Source: Streptomyces cadmiisoli
GTDB taxonomy: Bacteria > Actinomycetota > Actinomycetes > Streptomycetales > Streptomycetaceae
DNA length: 64,000 nt
Assembly: GCF_003261055.1 (NCBI RefSeq)
Contig: NZ_CP030073.1
Span: 3,968,001 to 4,032,000 of the forward strand
Direction: 5' to 3'
Shown here: piece by piece, positions 44,104 to 55,094 of the stretch
Position numbering within the stretch: position 1 is the first letter of the stretch
How the letters are laid out: each line of letters begins with the position of its first letter
Program-made: the position numbers and the translations under genes
The notes under the pieces: model-generated
Seen by the model: only the letters and a program-made list of their open reading frames with translations
The model's database searches: none
Told to the model about the DNA's origin: nothing

Positions 44104-45627
44104 CTAGAAGAGTCCCGTGTCCGCGAAGCGCAGGACCAGCTGCGGCGCCCCGGACAGGCCGATGCCGACAACGGCCGTGAGGGCGATCGCGGCGGTCAGG
44201 GGCGCCGGGACGTGGTGCCTGGCGGGCTCGCCCTCGGGGGCTCGGAACAGCAGCGCCGTCCACTGGAGGTAGTAGAACAACGCGATCACCACGTTGGCGG
44301 CCATGAGTACGGCGAGCCAGCCCAGGCCCGCGTCGACGGCCGCGGAGAAGACGGTGACCTTCGCGAACAGGCCGATGATGCCCGGCGGCAGCCCGGCCAG
44401 GCACAGCAGGAAGAAAGCCAGCAGCAGCGCGGTCACCGGGTTCGCGGCGTAGAGGCCCCGGTAGTCGGCGACGCGGTTGAGGGTCTTCGTACGGCCGACC
44501 AGCGCGGCGACCGCGAACGCGCCGAGGTTCACGGCGGCGTACATCAGCGCGTAGGCCACGGTGGAGCCGATCGAGCGTTCGGCGTCGTCGGAGTAGGCGG
44601 CCGCTGCGATCGGCACCAGGAGGTAGCCGGCCTGGCCCACGGAGGACCAGGCGAGCAGGCGTACCGCGCTGTACGCGCGCGTGCTCTGCTGGCGCAGGGC
44701 GCCGACATTGCCGACGGTCATGGTGAGGGCCGCCAGCACGGCGAGCGCCGGGCCCCACACGTCCGCGTACGACGGGAAGGCGAGGACCGTGACGAGGATC
44801 AGGCCGGAGAAGCCGACCGCCTTGCCGATGACCGACAGATAGGCGGCGACCGGAAGGGGAGCGCCCACGTATGTGTCGGGCACCCAGAAGTGGAAGGGCA
44901 CCGCGGCCGTCTTGAAGGCGAAGCCGATGAGGGTGAGGACCACGCCGGCCTGGGCGAGGGTGTGCAGCTGCCCGTCTACGCCGTCGATGCGGCCGGCGAT
45001 CTCGGTGAGGTAGAGGGTGCCGGTGGAGGCGTACACGAAGCTGATGCCCATGAGGCTGACCGTGGTCGCGGTGACCGAGGACAGGAAGAACTTCAGGGCC
45101 GCTTCGGACGACTTCCGGTCGCCGTGCCGGATGCCGACCAGGGCGAACGCGGGCAGGGAGGCGACTTCCAGGGCGACGATGAGTGTCGCCAGGTCGCGTG
45201 AGGCCGGCAGGAGCGCGGCACCGGCCGCGGAGGACAGCAGCAGGAACCAGAACTCGCCCTCGGGCAGTCCCCCGCGCGCGTCCTTCAGCGCGGTGACGGA
45301 CAGCAGCGCCGCCAGGAGGGCGCCGCCGAGGACCAGGAACTGGATGACCAGGGTGAAGCCGTCCACGGTATAGCTGCACACGTCGGCGTCGCCGGTCAGG
45401 CAGAAGGTCGAGCGGTCACCGTCGAGCAGCGGCAGCAGCATCAGCGTGGACGCGGCCAGGCCCGCGACGGAGACCCAGCCGAGGAGCGCCTTCCGGTTGT
45501 CGCCGACGAACAGGTCGGCGACCAGTACGGCGAGGCCGACCACGGCCGCGATGGTGGGCGGCGCGATGGCGAGCCAGTCGACGGACTGGACCACGGACTG
45601 CGCCAGAGGCTGGGCCACGGGGCTCAT
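44104..45627 (-). CDS. nuoN: NADH-quinone oxidoreductase subunit N (proton pump)
   Basis: The 507-residue product has about 14 membrane helices and the antiporter-like core of NuoN: VASLPAFALVGIRHGDRKSS, FKTAAVPFHFWVPDTYVGAP and LLAWSSVGQAGYLL with the discontinuous-helix lysines. Its ATG overlaps the nuoM stop. It is the last gene of the partial nuo operon. In complex I NuoN is one of three proton-translocating subunits. Confidence 0.94.
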   Translation of the reverse strand: MSPVAQPLAQSVVQSVDWLAIAPPTIAAVVGLAVLVADLFVGDNRKALLGWVSVAGLAASTLMLLPLLDGDRSTFCLTGDADVCSYTVDGFTLVIQFLVLGGALLAALLSVTALKDARGGLPEGEFWFLLLSSAAGAALLPASRDLATLIVALEVASLPAFALVGIRHGDRKSSEAALKFFLSSVTATTVSLMGISFVYASTGTLYLTEIAGRIDGVDGQLHTLAQAGVVLTLIGFAFKTAAVPFHFWVPDTYVGAPLPVAAYLSVIGKAVGFSGLILVTVLAFPSYADVWGPALAVLAALTMTVGNVGALRQQSTRAYSAVRLLAWSSVGQAGYLLVPIAAAAYSDDAERSIGSTVAYALMYAAVNLGAFAVAALVGRTKTLNRVADYRGLYAANPVTALLLAFFLLCLAGLPPGIIGLFAKVTVFSAAVDAGLGWLAVLMAANVVIALFYYLQWTALLFRAPEGEPARHHVPAPLTAAIALTAVVGIGLSGAPQLVLRFADTGLF

Positions 45628-47198
45628 CGGGTGCCTCCTGCGAGGAGCTGCTGCACGGCCGGGTCGGTCAGGCCCAGGAGGGTCTTCGGCCAGAGTCCGG
45701 CGACGACGGTGAGGGCGACGAGCGGGGTCCAGGCCGCGAACTCGTAGGGCTGGACGTCGGCGAGCCTCGGCGCTTCTTGCGGTACGGCGCCCATGCACAC
45801 GCGTCGGACCACGACGAGCAGGTAGGCGGCCGTCAGCAGCGTGCCGAACGCGGCGATCGCCATGAAGGTGAGGAAGGCGGGACGGCTGAGCTCGGGGGCG
45901 GGCTCGAACGCGCCGAACAGCGCCAGCATCTCGCCCCAGAACCCGGCGAGACCCGGGAGGCCGAGCGAGGCGACCGCGGCGAAGGCGAGCAGGCCGCCGA
46001 GCCGGGGTGCCTTGCCGTAGAGCGCTCCTCCGGTCTGTTCGGCCAAGGCGTCGAGGTCGGTGGTGCCGGTGCGCTCCTTCAACGCGCCGACCAGGAAGAA
46101 CAGCAGGCCGGTGATCAGACCGTGGGCGATGTTGGCGAAGAGTGCGCCGTTCACGCCGGTCGGGGTCATGGTCGCGATACCCAGCAGGACGAATCCCATG
46201 TGGCCGACGGACGAGTACGCGATGAGGCGTTTGAGGTCGCCCTTCGCACCTTGTTTGGCGAGGGCGAGGCAGGCCAGGGACCCGTAGATGATGCCGACGA
46301 CGGCGAACGCGGCGAGGTAGGGCGCGAACGTCCGGAACCCGTCCGGGGCGATCGGCAGCAGGATCCGGACGAAACCGTAGGTGCCCATTTTGAGGAGCAC
46401 GCCGGCCAGCAGCACCGAGCCGACCGTCGGCGCGGCCGTGTGAGCGTCCGGCAGCCAGCTGTGCAGCGGCCACATCGGCGTCTTGACCGCGAGCCCGATC
46501 CCGATCGCCAAAACCGCGACGACCTGCACGAATGTGGTCAGCGACCGGCCGTTGTCAGTGGCGAGTGCCACCATGTCGAATGTGCCCGCCGTGATTCCGA
46601 TCAGGAGCAGGCCGAGCAGCATGACCACGGAACCGAGCAGCGTGTAGAGGATGAACTTCCAGGCGGCCTGCGCCCGCCCCTCGCCGCCCCAGCGGGCGAT
46701 GAGGAAGTACATCGGGATGAGCACCATCTCGAAGGCCAGGAAGAACAGCAGCAGGTCGAGGACGGCGAAGGTGGCGAGCGTGCCGGACTCGAGAAGCAGC
46801 ACCAGTGCGACGAACGCCTTCGGGGTCGGGCCCGCGGGCATCTTGAAGTACGAGTAGAGCGCGCAGAGGAAGGTCAGCAGCGCGGTCAGCAGCAGAAGGG
46901 GGAGGGAGATGCCGTCGACGCCGAGGTGGATGCGCACGTCCAGTGCGGGGATCCAGCTGATGTCGATGCTCGCCTGGATCTTCGACGGCTGGTCGTGGTC
47001 GAAGCCGAGCGCCAGGACGATCGCCGCGAGGAGCACCGCACCGGTCACGGTGACGCCGTGGCGCAGCACGGCCTGTTCGGGCGACTTCCCCTTCAGCCCG
47101 GGCGGTGCGGGCAGGAGCGCGGCGGCGGCGCCGAGAAGCGGACCGACGACGACGAACGCCAGAAGGAACTGCATCACGGACTCGCTGATATCGATCAC
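45624..47198 (-). CDS. nuoM: NADH-quinone oxidoreductase subunit M (proton pump)
   Basis: The 524-residue antiporter-like subunit has the conserved FEMVLIPMYFLIARWGGEG (pump glutamate), VKTPMWPLHSWLPDAHTAAP and LKRLIAYSSVGHMGFVLLG. The GTG at 47198 is six bases after the nuoL stop; an ATG at 47174 is an alternative. It sits between L and N in the membrane arm. Confidence 0.94.
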   Translation of the reverse strand: MIDISESVMQFLLAFVVVGPLLGAAAALLPAPPGLKGKSPEQAVLRHGVTVTGAVLLAAIVLALGFDHDQPSKIQASIDISWIPALDVRIHLGVDGISLPLLLLTALLTFLCALYSYFKMPAGPTPKAFVALVLLLESGTLATFAVLDLLLFFLAFEMVLIPMYFLIARWGGEGRAQAAWKFILYTLLGSVVMLLGLLLIGITAGTFDMVALATDNGRSLTTFVQVVAVLAIGIGLAVKTPMWPLHSWLPDAHTAAPTVGSVLLAGVLLKMGTYGFVRILLPIAPDGFRTFAPYLAAFAVVGIIYGSLACLALAKQGAKGDLKRLIAYSSVGHMGFVLLGIATMTPTGVNGALFANIAHGLITGLLFFLVGALKERTGTTDLDALAEQTGGALYGKAPRLGGLLAFAAVASLGLPGLAGFWGEMLALFGAFEPAPELSRPAFLTFMAIAAFGTLLTAAYLLVVVRRVCMGAVPQEAPRLADVQPYEFAAWTPLVALTVVAGLWPKTLLGLTDPAVQQLLAGGTR

Positions 47199-47204
47199 GC
47201 CTGC

Positions 47205-49199
47205 TCACGCTCCCGTGGCGACGAGGACGGCGGCGACCACCAGGACGACGGTGCCGGCGAGCAGCGCGCTCACATAGGTCTGCACATTGCCGGTCTGGGC
47301 ACGCCGTACGGCGGCACCGAGCCAGCGGGGTAGGGCGCCCGCGCCGCGCACGTAGGTGTCGACGACCTCGCGGTCGAGGAACCGGACGAGGTCGGCGCCG
47401 GCCCGGACGGGGCGGACGAACAGCGCCGAGTACACGGCGTCGACGTGGAACCCGACGGCCGCGTGGCGGTGCAGCGGGCCGAGCAGGAGCCGTCCCGGGT
47501 CGGCCGGGTCGGGGGCGCGGGCCACGTCGCCGTACACGGGCTCGTGGCTCGCGATCGTCTCCGCCTCGACCTGTCCCGCGTCGCCTTCGGGATGGGCCGC
47601 GACCGCACCCAGCGGGACGCGGGCCGCCGACGCCGCGGTGTACCGCCAGGCGGCGTAGGTGACGATGCCACCGACCAGGGCGAGGCCCGTGCCCAGGACG
47701 GACGTGGTGAGGGTCGGGGTCAGTTCACCGCCGTCGAACCAGCCGGGCAGCGACTGGTACGCCAGCCCGCCCAGCGCGAGTGACGGGGCGGCGAGCACCC
47801 ACAGCACCACGGTCATCGTCAGGGGCTGCCTGCCGTGGTCCGGGGCCTCCGCGCCGTCGCCGCGGAAGGCGAGCAGCCACAGCCGCATCGCGTACGCGGC
47901 GGTGAGCAGGGCCGCGAACAGTCCGGCGACGAGGACGAGCCAGCCCGCGGCGGCGGGGGCGTGCTCGGTGTGGCCGGTGGTGACGTGTTCGGCGGCGCCG
48001 AGGACGGACTCCTTGGAGAAGAAGCCGCTGAAGGGCGGGATCGCGGCGAGCGCGAGCAGTGCCACGGTCATCGTCCAGTAGGCGTCCGGGACCCGGTCGC
48101 GCAGCCCCCGCATACGGGACATGGCTGCCAGGGAGTTGGTGCCGGCGGCGTGGATGATCACGCCGGCCGCGAGGAACAGCAGCGCCTTGAAGGCGCCGTG
48201 CGACAGGAGGTGGAAGACGGCGGCCCCGCGGTCCGCGACGGCGAGGGCACCGGTCATGTAGCCGAGTTGGCCGATCGTCGAGTAGGCCAGGACGCGTTTG
48301 ATGTCGTCCTGGGCGAGTGCGGCGAGCCCCGAGCCGGCCATGGTGACGGCGGCCATGACGGCGAGCACCACCATCGCGGCCTGCGAGGCCTCGAACAGCG
48401 GAAGGAGACGGGCGACGAAGTAGACACCGGCGGCGACCATCGTCGCCGCGTGGATCAGCGCGGAGACGGGTGTGGGGCCGGCCATCGCGTCGGGAAGCCA
48501 GGTGTGCAGCGGGAACTGCGCCGACTTGCCCGCCACCCCGGCCAGGAGCAGCAGGGCGATCAGTGTCGGATGGTCGAGTCCGCCGTTCGCGACGGTGGCG
48601 AGGATGCGCGTGATGCCGAACGACCCGGCGTCGACGGCCAGCGCGAACAGGCCGATCAGGAAGGGGACGTCACCGAGCTTGGTCACCAGGAACGCCTTGA
48701 GGGAGGCCGCCCGGGCCTCCGGGGTCTCCCAGTAGTGGCCGACCAGGAAGTAGGAGCAGATGCCCATGACTTCCCAGCCGACCAGCAGCACCATCAGGTC
48801 GCCCGAGTAGACGACGAGGAGCATGGCGGAGGTGAACAGGGAGACGAGCGCGGCGTACGAGGGGTAGCGCGGGTCTTCGCGCAGGTAGCCGGTCGAGTAG
48901 ATCTGCACACACGTCGCCACGAACGCGACCAGCACGGCGACGAGGGCGGCGAAGCCGTCGATGTACAGGGCCAGTTCGACCGGGACCGAGCCGGTCGGGG
49001 TGAGTTCACTGGCCGCGGTGACGGGCTCGTCGCCGCTCTGGCGCACGGCGACCAGCACGGCGAGCACGAGTGTGGCGAGCGTCGGCAGGACGGCGAGCGG
49101 GCGGACGAATCCGGGAGCCGTACGGCCCAGCAGCAGACCCGCGCCGGCACCGAGGAACGGAAGGAGGGGGACGAGGACGGCGAGGGTGGTCGTGGTCAC
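47205..49199 (-). CDS. nuoL: NADH-quinone oxidoreductase subunit L (proton pump)
   Basis: The 664-residue subunit has [17 protein letters not shown] (pump Glu), [20 protein letters not shown] and [19 protein letters not shown], then a long C-terminal lateral helix region. The GTG start overlaps the nuoK stop (GTGA). It lies at the distal end of the membrane arm in complex I. Confidence 0.94.
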   Translation of the reverse strand: MTTTTLAVLVPLLPFLGAGAGLLLGRTAPGFVRPLAVLPTLATLVLAVLVAVRQSGDEPVTAASELTPTGSVPVELALYIDGFAALVAVLVAFVATCVQIYSTGYLREDPRYPSYAALVSLFTSAMLLVVYSGDLMVLLVGWEVMGICSYFLVGHYWETPEARAASLKAFLVTKLGDVPFLIGLFALAVDAGSFGITRILATVANGGLDHPTLIALLLLAGVAGKSAQFPLHTWLPDAMAGPTPVSALIHAATMVAAGVYFVARLLPLFEASQAAMVVLAVMAAVTMAGSGLAALAQDDIKRVLAYSTIGQLGYMTGALAVADRGAAVFHLLSHGAFKALLFLAAGVIIHAAGTNSLAAMSRMRGLRDRVPDAYWTMTVALLALAAIPPFSGFFSKESVLGAAEHVTTGHTEHAPAAAGWLVLVAGLFAALLTAAYAMRLWLLAFRGDGAEAPDHGRQPLTMTVVLWVLAAPSLALGGLAYQSLPGWFDGGELTPTLTTSVLGTGLALVGGIVTYAAWRYTAASAARVPLGAVAAHPEGDAGQVEAETIASHEPVYGDVARAPDPADPGRLLLGPLHRHAAVGFHVDAVYSALFVRPVRAGADLVRFLDREVVDTYVRGAGALPRWLGAAVRRAQTGNVQTYVSALLAGTVVLVVAAVLVATGA

Positions 49200-49585
49200 G
49201 CGGTGGCCTCAGCCTTCTCGGCGGCCGACCCGGCTGTGGCGGCGTCGTCGGATGCGTCGGCCCCGTGGCCTTCGGCCGTGTCGCGGAGCTTGTCGATGTC
49301 CGAGGTACCGCGGTTGCGATGGACGGCGAGGACGATCGCCAGGCCGATGCCGATCTCGGCGGCCGCGATGGCGATGGTGAACAGGGTCAGCGCCTGACCG
49401 GAGTGCAGGGTCTCCTCGGCGGTCCTGCTGAGCCAGACGTCGAAGGCGACCAGGTTGAGGTTGACGGCGTTCAGCATCAGCTCGACCGACATCAGGACCA
49501 GGATCGCGTTGCGGCGGGCGAGCACGCCGTACAGGCCGGTGCAGAACAGGAGGGCGGACAGAACGGCGGGGTAGGCGAGGTGCAT
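49196..49585 (-). CDS. nuoK: NADH-quinone oxidoreductase subunit K
   Basis: The 129-residue product has three helices with the channel glutamates in [13 protein letters not shown] and [15 protein letters not shown]-terminal Asp/Ala/Glu-rich extension of about 30 residues makes it longer than the usual 100. The ATG overlaps the nuoJ stop. Confidence 0.94.
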   Translation of the reverse strand: MHLAYPAVLSALLFCTGLYGVLARRNAILVLMSVELMLNAVNLNLVAFDVWLSRTAEETLHSGQALTLFTIAIAAAEIGIGLAIVLAVHRNRGTSDIDKLRDTAEGHGADASDDAATAGSAAEKAEATA

Positions 49586-50253
49586 CAGCTGACACCGTCC
49601 TTGTCACTGGCCTTGCCGGCCTTGCCGTCCCGGGTGCTCGGCGCGGCCGGGACGCTCGCGGGGCCGGACGCGGCCGCCTTCGCCTTGCGGGACAGCACGA
49701 TCGCGCCGACCAGGGCGGCGAGGAGGAGGACCGAAAGGGCTTCGAAGGGGAGCACCCAGTTCTGGAACAGGGCCTTGCCGGTCACCTCGGTGGAGCCCGC
49801 GGGGGCGCCGTCCAGGTCGATCCAGGTCGTGCGGAAGGCGTCGACGACCACCCAGATCAGGGTGCCGGCGGAGGCCGCCGCCACCGTGAGAGCCGCCCAG
49901 CGGTTGCCGGAGTCCGCGTCCGGGGAGCGGCCGATGGGGGCCCGGGTCAGCATCAGACCGAACAGCAGGAGGACGACGACGGAACCGACGTAGATGAGGA
50001 CCTGCACCCAGGCGATGAACTCGGCGGTGAGCAGGAGGTACTCGACGGCGAGCCCGCCGAGGGCCACCACCAGCCACAGGGCGGCGTGCACGAGTTTGCG
50101 GGTGGTGACGGTGACGATCGCGGCGCCGAAGGTGACCAGGCCGACAAGGAGGAAGGCGATCTCGACGCCGGTCGGGGAGAGGAAGCCGTGCGCTTCCGCT
50201 GCGGCGCCGGTCACCGTGGTGTGCGCCGTCACGGCGGCTGCGGCGAGGGTCAC
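49585..50253 (-). CDS. nuoJ: NADH-quinone oxidoreductase subunit J
   Basis: From the GTG at 50253, which overlaps the nuoI stop (GTGA), the product is 222 residues with five helices. [20 protein letters not shown] and [20 protein letters not shown] are NuoJ hallmarks, and ALLVGAI-type sequence follows. A Pro/Ala/Lys-rich C-tail is present. The open frame continues upstream through the nuoI tail repeats and was not used. Confidence 0.92.
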   Translation of the reverse strand: MTLAAAAVTAHTTVTGAAAEAHGFLSPTGVEIAFLLVGLVTFGAAIVTVTTRKLVHAALWLVVALGGLAVEYLLLTAEFIAWVQVLIYVGSVVVLLLFGLMLTRAPIGRSPDADSGNRWAALTVAAASAGTLIWVVVDAFRTTWIDLDGAPAGSTEVTGKALFQNWVLPFEALSVLLLAALVGAIVLSRKAKAAASGPASVPAAPSTRDGKAGKASDKDGVS

Positions 50254-50981
50254 GACTGCCCTCCCTGCGGATCGGTGGGCCCGGTCGGCTCCGTGGGTCC
50301 GGTCGGTCCGGTCGTTCCGGTCGGTCGGGTCGGCTCCGTGGGTCCGGTCGGTCCGGCAGGCTTCGTGGGCTCGGTCGGTCCCGTCTGCCCGGTCGACTCC
50401 GTGGCCTCGGTCGTTCCGGTCGTTCCGGTCGGTCGGGTCGGCTCCGTGGGCTCGGCGAGCGTGGCCGCGAGCTTCTCCGCCGTCTTGCGTGCGGCGGCGA
50501 TCTCCTTCGGCTCCTCCGCGCCCGGGTCGAGGGCCGGCGGGGCCGGGACCGTCCACATCCACTCGCGGAGCTTGTCGCGCTCGTGGGTGAGTTCACGGAT
50601 GTCGGTCTCGGCGTACTCGAACTCCGGGGACCAGAACAGGGCGTCGAAAGGACAGACCTCGATGCAGATACCGCAGTACATGCACAGCGAGAAGTCGATG
50701 GCGAACCGGTCGAGGACGTTGCGGCTGCGCTCACGGCCACCGGGGGTCGCCGCGGGGACCGTCTCCTTGTGGGAGTCGATGTAGATGCACCAGTCGGGGC
50801 ACTCACGGGCGCAGAGCATGCAGACCGTGCAGTTCTCCTCGAACAGGCCGATCACGCCGCGAGTGCGGGGCGGCAGGTCCGGCAGGACGTCGGGGTACTG
50901 CTCGGTGACCGTCTTCTTCGTCATCGTGCGGAGGGTGACGGCCAGGCCCTTGGCGAGGCCGGAGCCGGGAATGGGAGCCAT
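50250..50981 (-). CDS. nuoI: NADH-quinone oxidoreductase subunit I with repetitive C-terminal tail
   Basis: The first 165 residues are a normal NuoI with two 4Fe-4S sites: [15 protein letters not shown] and [15 protein letters not shown]. Residues about 170-243 are an unusual low-complexity tail of Pro, Thr, Gly and Glu in triplet-like units ([15 protein letters not shown]). NuoI carries electrons from NuoG clusters to NuoB in full complex I; here NuoG is absent, so ferredoxin might reduce it directly. The tail could be an extended docking arm. Confidence 0.92.
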   Translation of the reverse strand: MAPIPGSGLAKGLAVTLRTMTKKTVTEQYPDVLPDLPPRTRGVIGLFEENCTVCMLCARECPDWCIYIDSHKETVPAATPGGRERSRNVLDRFAIDFSLCMYCGICIEVCPFDALFWSPEFEYAETDIRELTHERDKLREWMWTVPAPPALDPGAEEPKEIAAARKTAEKLAATLAEPTEPTRPTGTTGTTEATESTGQTGPTEPTKPAGPTGPTEPTRPTGTTGPTGPTEPTGPTDPQGGQS

Positions 50982-50983
50982 GG

Positions 50984-51952
50984 TTAGGAGATCACCACCT
51001 TGACGATGCCGGTGAGGGCGATCTGGGCGAGGGACAGGGGAACGAGGAGGGTCCAGGAGAACTTCTGGAGCTGGTCCTCACGCAGCCGGGGGTAGGTGAC
51101 GCGCAGCCAGATCACGATGAACGCGAGCACGGCCGTCTTCAGCAGCGTCCAGACCCAGCCGAGGCCGTCGGCGCCCCACGGGCCGTGCCAGCCGCCCAGG
51201 AACAGCACGGTGGTCAGGCCGCACAGGACGACGATTCCGGCGTACTCGGCGAGGAGGAAGAGAGCGAAACGCAGCCCGGTGTACTCGGTGTAGGCGCCGA
51301 AGATGATCTCCGAGTCGGCGACGGGCATGTCGAACGGCGGGCGCTGGAGTTCGGCCAGCCCCGCCACGAAGAACACGATCGCGCCGACGATCTGCCAGGG
51401 CAGCCACCACCACTCGAAGGCGTCCAGGATCCCCGGGAGGGAGACCGTTCCGGCCGCCATGGCGACCGAGGCCGCGGTGAGGAGCATCGGCAACTCGTAG
51501 GACAGGAGTTGGGCGGCGGTACGCAGGCCACCCAGCAGGGAGAACTTGTTCGCGCTGGCCCAGCCGGCCATGAGCGAGCCGAGGACTCCGACGCCCATCA
51601 CGGCCAGGACGAAGAAGACACCCGCGTCGACGACCTGACCGACCGCGCCCTCGCCGGGGCCGATCGGGATGGCGACCAGCACCAGCAGGTACGGCAGGAG
51701 GGCCACGGCGGGAGCGAGCTGGAAGATGCGCCGGTCCGCGCCCGCCGGAACCACGTCCTCCTTCTGCGCGAACTTCACGCCGTCGGCGACGAGCTGGGCC
51801 CACCCGTGGAAGCCACCGGCGTACATGGGACCGAGGCGGCCCTGCATGTGCGCCATCACCTTGTGCTCGGTCTGGCCGACGATCAAGGGGAAGGTGAGGA
51901 AGACGCCGAAGACGATGAGGAGTCGCAGGGCGACGTCGAGCACGTCGTTCAC
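50984..51952 (-). CDS. nuoH: NADH-quinone oxidoreductase subunit H
   Basis: The 322-residue subunit has eight helices, with [20 protein letters not shown] and the acidic residues of the quinone chamber ([17 protein letters not shown]). It connects the peripheral arm and the pumps. The GTG start overlaps the nuoC stop by four bases. Confidence 0.94.
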   Translation of the reverse strand: MNDVLDVALRLLIVFGVFLTFPLIVGQTEHKVMAHMQGRLGPMYAGGFHGWAQLVADGVKFAQKEDVVPAGADRRIFQLAPAVALLPYLLVLVAIPIGPGEGAVGQVVDAGVFFVLAVMGVGVLGSLMAGWASANKFSLLGGLRTAAQLLSYELPMLLTAASVAMAAGTVSLPGILDAFEWWWLPWQIVGAIVFFVAGLAELQRPPFDMPVADSEIIFGAYTEYTGLRFALFLLAEYAGIVVLCGLTTVLFLGGWHGPWGADGLGWVWTLLKTAVLAFIVIWLRVTYPRLREDQLQKFSWTLLVPLSLAQIALTGIVKVVIS

Positions 51953-53754
51953 GTCCGGCCTCCTGCGGGGTCTTCGGGGGTGGTGGGGCCGCTGGGGTCA
52001 CTGGGGCCGCTGGGGCTGTTGGAGTCGCCGGGGCTGTTGGAGCTGTTGGAGTCGCCGGGGCTCTTGGGGGTGTTCGGGCTGCTGGGCGCGCTGGGGGTCT
52101 GTGTCTCGCCGTCCGCCGTGTCATCGGCTTCGGGCTCGGCGCCGGTGGTCGGCTCCGCGCGGGTGGTCGGCTCCGCGCCCGTGGTCGGCTCCGCGCCCGT
52201 CGCCGGCTCCGCGCCGCGCCCCTCCCCGGTCTCGGGCTCACCGGATTCCGTGCGTTCCTTCCCGGCTTCCGGCTCACCTGAGTCCGGGCGAGCCGCCTCG
52301 GACTCCGGCTGCCCCGCCGGGGCACGGTTGGCCTCAGCCTCCGGCTCCCCCGCCGCCGCACGGTTGGCCCCGGACTCCGGCTCCCCCGCCGCCGCACCGT
52401 TGGCCTCAGCCTCCGGCTCCCCCGCCGCCGGGCGGGCGCCCTCAGACTCCGGTGCGATCGGCTCGGCCGGCGTCGCATCCGCGTCGTCAGACCGCCCGGC
52501 GTTTTTCTCCGCGGTGGCGCCGGCGTCGCTGTCCTCGGACCGCCCGGCGTCCTTCTTCTCGGGTTCCTCGGGCTGCGCCGCGTCCTTGGTTTTCTGGTCG
52601 TCGTCGAACGCAGGGCGGGCGTGGTGCCAGGGCGCGTCGGCGCTGCGAGGCGCGGTGTCCGGTCGCGTCCGCTCGGCGCCCGTCCCCTCCGCCCGCTGCG
52701 AAGCCGACCCCCCGCTCGCGCTCCGGGACCGGCGAGGGGCAGCCGCACCCGCCGAAGAACCCGCAGCCGAAGCCGAAGCCGCCGCAGAACCCGCAGCCGA
52801 AGCCGGAGCCGCACCCGCCGAAGAACCCGCAGCCGGAGCCGAAGCCGCCGCAGAACCCGGAACCGAAGCCGGACCCGCACCCGCCGAAGAACCCGGAACC
52901 GAAGCCGTCTCCGGCCCCTGGCCCTGACCTTGGCCCTCAGCCGACCCCGCAGCGCTCTCCGTACCCGCCGCGCTCTCCGCGCTCTCCGCCCGCTGCGAGG
53001 CCGACCCCCCGCTCGCGGTGCGTGCGCGGCGAGGGGTGGTCGGGGGCGCGGTGTCCGCCGGTGCCGGTGTGGGTGCGGCGGTCTGACCGGCGGAGCCCTC
53101 CGCGGCCGTGCGGGTGCGCCGTGCCGGGCGTTCGCCCGCCGGGCGGGCCGCGCCGCGGGCCGGACGGGCGGGGGCGGCGGGGAGGGTGCCCTTGAGGGGG
53201 CCCCATTCGTTCGGGTCGGGGACACCCGGGGGAAGCATCTGGCGGCGCTTGGGGCCGCCGTGTTCGGACTCGCCCGGTTCCTTCGCGCCCGGCCACGCCT
53301 TGGCGACGCGGGCGGCGAGCACGAAGTCCTTGCGCAGGGGGTGCCCTTCGAAGGTCTCCGGCAGGAGGAGGTGGTCCAGGGCCGGGTGGCCCTCGAAGCG
53401 GACACCGAACATCTCGTGCGTCTCGCGCTCGTGCCAGGCCGCGCCGGCGTAGACGTCGACGGCGGAGTCGAGGACGGGGGTGTCGTGCGGCACCGTGGTG
53501 CGCACCATCAGACGGCGTACCGGGGCGAGCGCGACGACGTGTGCCGAGACCCGGAACCCCGTGCCCGGTTCGTCGACCGCGCTCAGCCAGTCGAAGTAGG
53601 TGCAGCCCAGGTCGTCGCGGGCGGTGCGCAGTGCCGCGGTCCAGGACGCCGGGGGCACGTCGACGGTGAGGACCGCGTACGACTCCTCGGCCGTGGCTCC
53701 GGCGCCGAAGAGGTCCTCGGCGGGAGCCGGGAGCCAGCCGGTCGTGCCGCTCAT
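51949..53754 (-). CDS. nuoC: NADH-quinone oxidoreductase subunit C with long low-complexity tail
   Basis: The 601-residue product begins with a normal 30-kDa subunit (about 1-170) ending in the signature [20 protein letters not shown] and [14 protein letters not shown]. The remaining 430 residues are Ala/Pro/Ser/Glu-rich and repetitive: [17 protein letters not shown] units, a [16 protein letters not shown] repeat of about 13 residues, [20 protein letters not shown], and a Ser/Pro/Asp C-terminus. It is not a NuoD fusion. The tail is out of proportion to any NuoC known to me and is the strangest feature of this cluster. Confidence 0.9.
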   Translation of the reverse strand: MSGTTGWLPAPAEDLFGAGATAEESYAVLTVDVPPASWTAALRTARDDLGCTYFDWLSAVDEPGTGFRVSAHVVALAPVRRLMVRTTVPHDTPVLDSAVDVYAGAAWHERETHEMFGVRFEGHPALDHLLLPETFEGHPLRKDFVLAARVAKAWPGAKEPGESEHGGPKRRQMLPPGVPDPNEWGPLKGTLPAAPARPARGAARPAGERPARRTRTAAEGSAGQTAAPTPAPADTAPPTTPRRARTASGGSASQRAESAESAAGTESAAGSAEGQGQGQGPETASVPGSSAGAGPASVPGSAAASAPAAGSSAGAAPASAAGSAAASASAAGSSAGAAAPRRSRSASGGSASQRAEGTGAERTRPDTAPRSADAPWHHARPAFDDDQKTKDAAQPEEPEKKDAGRSEDSDAGATAEKNAGRSDDADATPAEPIAPESEGARPAAGEPEAEANGAAAGEPESGANRAAAGEPEAEANRAPAGQPESEAARPDSGEPEAGKERTESGEPETGEGRGAEPATGAEPTTGAEPTTRAEPTTGAEPEADDTADGETQTPSAPSSPNTPKSPGDSNSSNSPGDSNSPSGPSDPSGPTTPEDPAGGRT

Positions 53755-54377
53755 CGCGTCTCCCCCGAACTCTCCCCCGAACCGGCGGCCGGCGGCTGCA
53801 CCAGGCCGCTCTGGAGCGCGGCCGCGGACGGCCGCGTGGTGCCGTAGCGCTCGCCGAGCGACTCGCGGGCGATCTTCTCCTGGAGCTTGAGGATCCCCTG
53901 GAGAAGCGCCTCGGGCCGGGGCGGGCAGCCGGGGACATAGACGTCGACGGGGATGATCTGGTCGACGCCCTTGGTGACGGAGTAGGAGTCCCAGTAGGGG
54001 CCGCCGCAGTTGGAGCAGGCGCCGAAGGAGATGACGTACTTCGGCTCGGGCATCTGCTCGTACAGGCGTTTGACGGCGGGCGCCATCTTGTCGGTGACGG
54101 TGCCGGACACGACCATCAGGTCGGCCTGGCGCGGACCGGGCGCGAACGGGATGACGCCGAGGCGGATGAAGTCGTGGCGGGCCATCGACGCGGCGATGAA
54201 CTCGATCGCGCAGCACGCGAGCCCGAAGTTGAAGACCCAGAGCGAATAACGGCGGCCCCAGTTCAGGACGACCTTCATGGGCTCGGGGGCCAGGCGTGCG
54301 AGGGCGCCGAGCCGCTTCGGCTCCGGCAGCAGGACAGGTGCGGGCTCCGAGGGAGTCACTTCTGGCGTCACGTCCAT
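53751..54377 (-). CDS. nuoB: NADH-quinone oxidoreductase subunit B
   Basis: The 208-residue product carries the N2 cluster ligands: [22 protein letters not shown] and [14 protein letters not shown]. The C-terminus has an Ala/Gly/Ser-rich extension. Its ATG overlaps nuoA by ten bases and its stop overlaps the nuoC ATG. N2 normally passes electrons to quinone between NuoB and NuoD; NuoD is missing from this cluster. Confidence 0.95.
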   Translation of the reverse strand: MDVTPEVTPSEPAPVLLPEPKRLGALARLAPEPMKVVLNWGRRYSLWVFNFGLACCAIEFIAASMARHDFIRLGVIPFAPGPRQADLMVVSGTVTDKMAPAVKRLYEQMPEPKYVISFGACSNCGGPYWDSYSVTKGVDQIIPVDVYVPGCPPRPEALLQGILKLQEKIARESLGERYGTTRPSAAALQSGLVQPPAAGSGESSGETR

Positions 54378-54775
54378 GCCAGGACACCCTTCTTGTATGC
54401 GTACAGCAGTCCCACGGCCAGGAAGCCGAGGAAGATGAACATCTCGACGAGGGTCGCGGCGCCGTAGCCGGGGGCGGCGAAGACCGTGGCCCACGGGAAG
54501 AGGAAGATCGAGTCGACGGCGAAGATGACGTAGAGGAAGGCGTACACGTAGTAGCGGACCTGGGTGTGGGCCCAGCCCTCGCCGACGGGGTCGACGCCGC
54601 ACTCGTACGTCAGGAGCTTCTCGGGGGTGGGCACGACGGGGCGCAGCAGTCGGCCCGCGCCGAACGCGACGGCGACGAACAGCACGCCGATGACGGCGAG
54701 GAGTCCGACGACCGAATAAGCCTCGAAGTAGTCCGCCGCGACGATTGCGGTCGGTTCGACGGTCGGTTCCCGCAC
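54368..54775 (-). CDS. nuoA: NADH-quinone oxidoreductase subunit A
   Basis: The 135-residue product has three helices and the loop [24 protein letters not shown] typical of NuoA, shown here in parts [13 protein letters not shown] and [12 protein letters not shown]. It starts with a GTG and is the first gene of the nuoABCHIJKLMN operon. Confidence 0.95.
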   Translation of the reverse strand: MREPTVEPTAIVAADYFEAYSVVGLLAVIGVLFVAVAFGAGRLLRPVVPTPEKLLTYECGVDPVGEGWAHTQVRYYVYAFLYVIFAVDSIFLFPWATVFAAPGYGAATLVEMFIFLGFLAVGLLYAYKKGVLAWT

Positions 54776-55094
54776 GTCCGTCCCTCGCTCCCCTGACCTC
54801 GACCCGATGACCTGGTGACCCCGCGACCTCGCGACCCCACGAGACCCCCGCGGCCCACGAGACCGTTCTGCAACGGACCCACGGGACCGTGATCCCGCGG
54901 CCCGCGAGACCGTGATCCTGTGACGTTCGTGAACGCCGGTGTTCGACGATCTGTACGCAACGTGAGTCTAGGGCCTGTTAAAGCGCCGGTAAGCAGCCCA
55001 TCACGCCTTGGCGGGCCGGGGTGGGGTTTTCCTCAGCAGAAGCGGGCGGTCCACCTCATGGCGTGGCCGTACGCCGCCGGGCACGCTAGCCCAT
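54776..55094. other. Divergent spacer between nuoA and kinase gene
   Basis: The 319 bases hold the promoters of the nuo operon and the sensor kinase gene. Positions 54800-54920 are a cluster of short imperfect direct repeats around GACCGTGATCC and GCGACCTCGCGACC. No gene is supported and no clear -35/-10 pair was placed. Confidence 0.5.

Noticed and set aside
50259..50475. Repeats in the nuoI tail as a possible CRISPR array
   Set aside because: The units are short codon-phase repeats without spacers of constant length and lie inside a coding frame.
50254..50562. Upstream extension of nuoJ through the nuoI tail
   Set aside because: It is the nuoI repeat read in another frame; the GTG at 50253 overlaps the nuoI stop in the pattern used through the operon.
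51949..53250. NuoC tail as a fused NuoD (NuoCD)
   Set aside because: No NuoD motifs are present; the tail is low complexity throughout.
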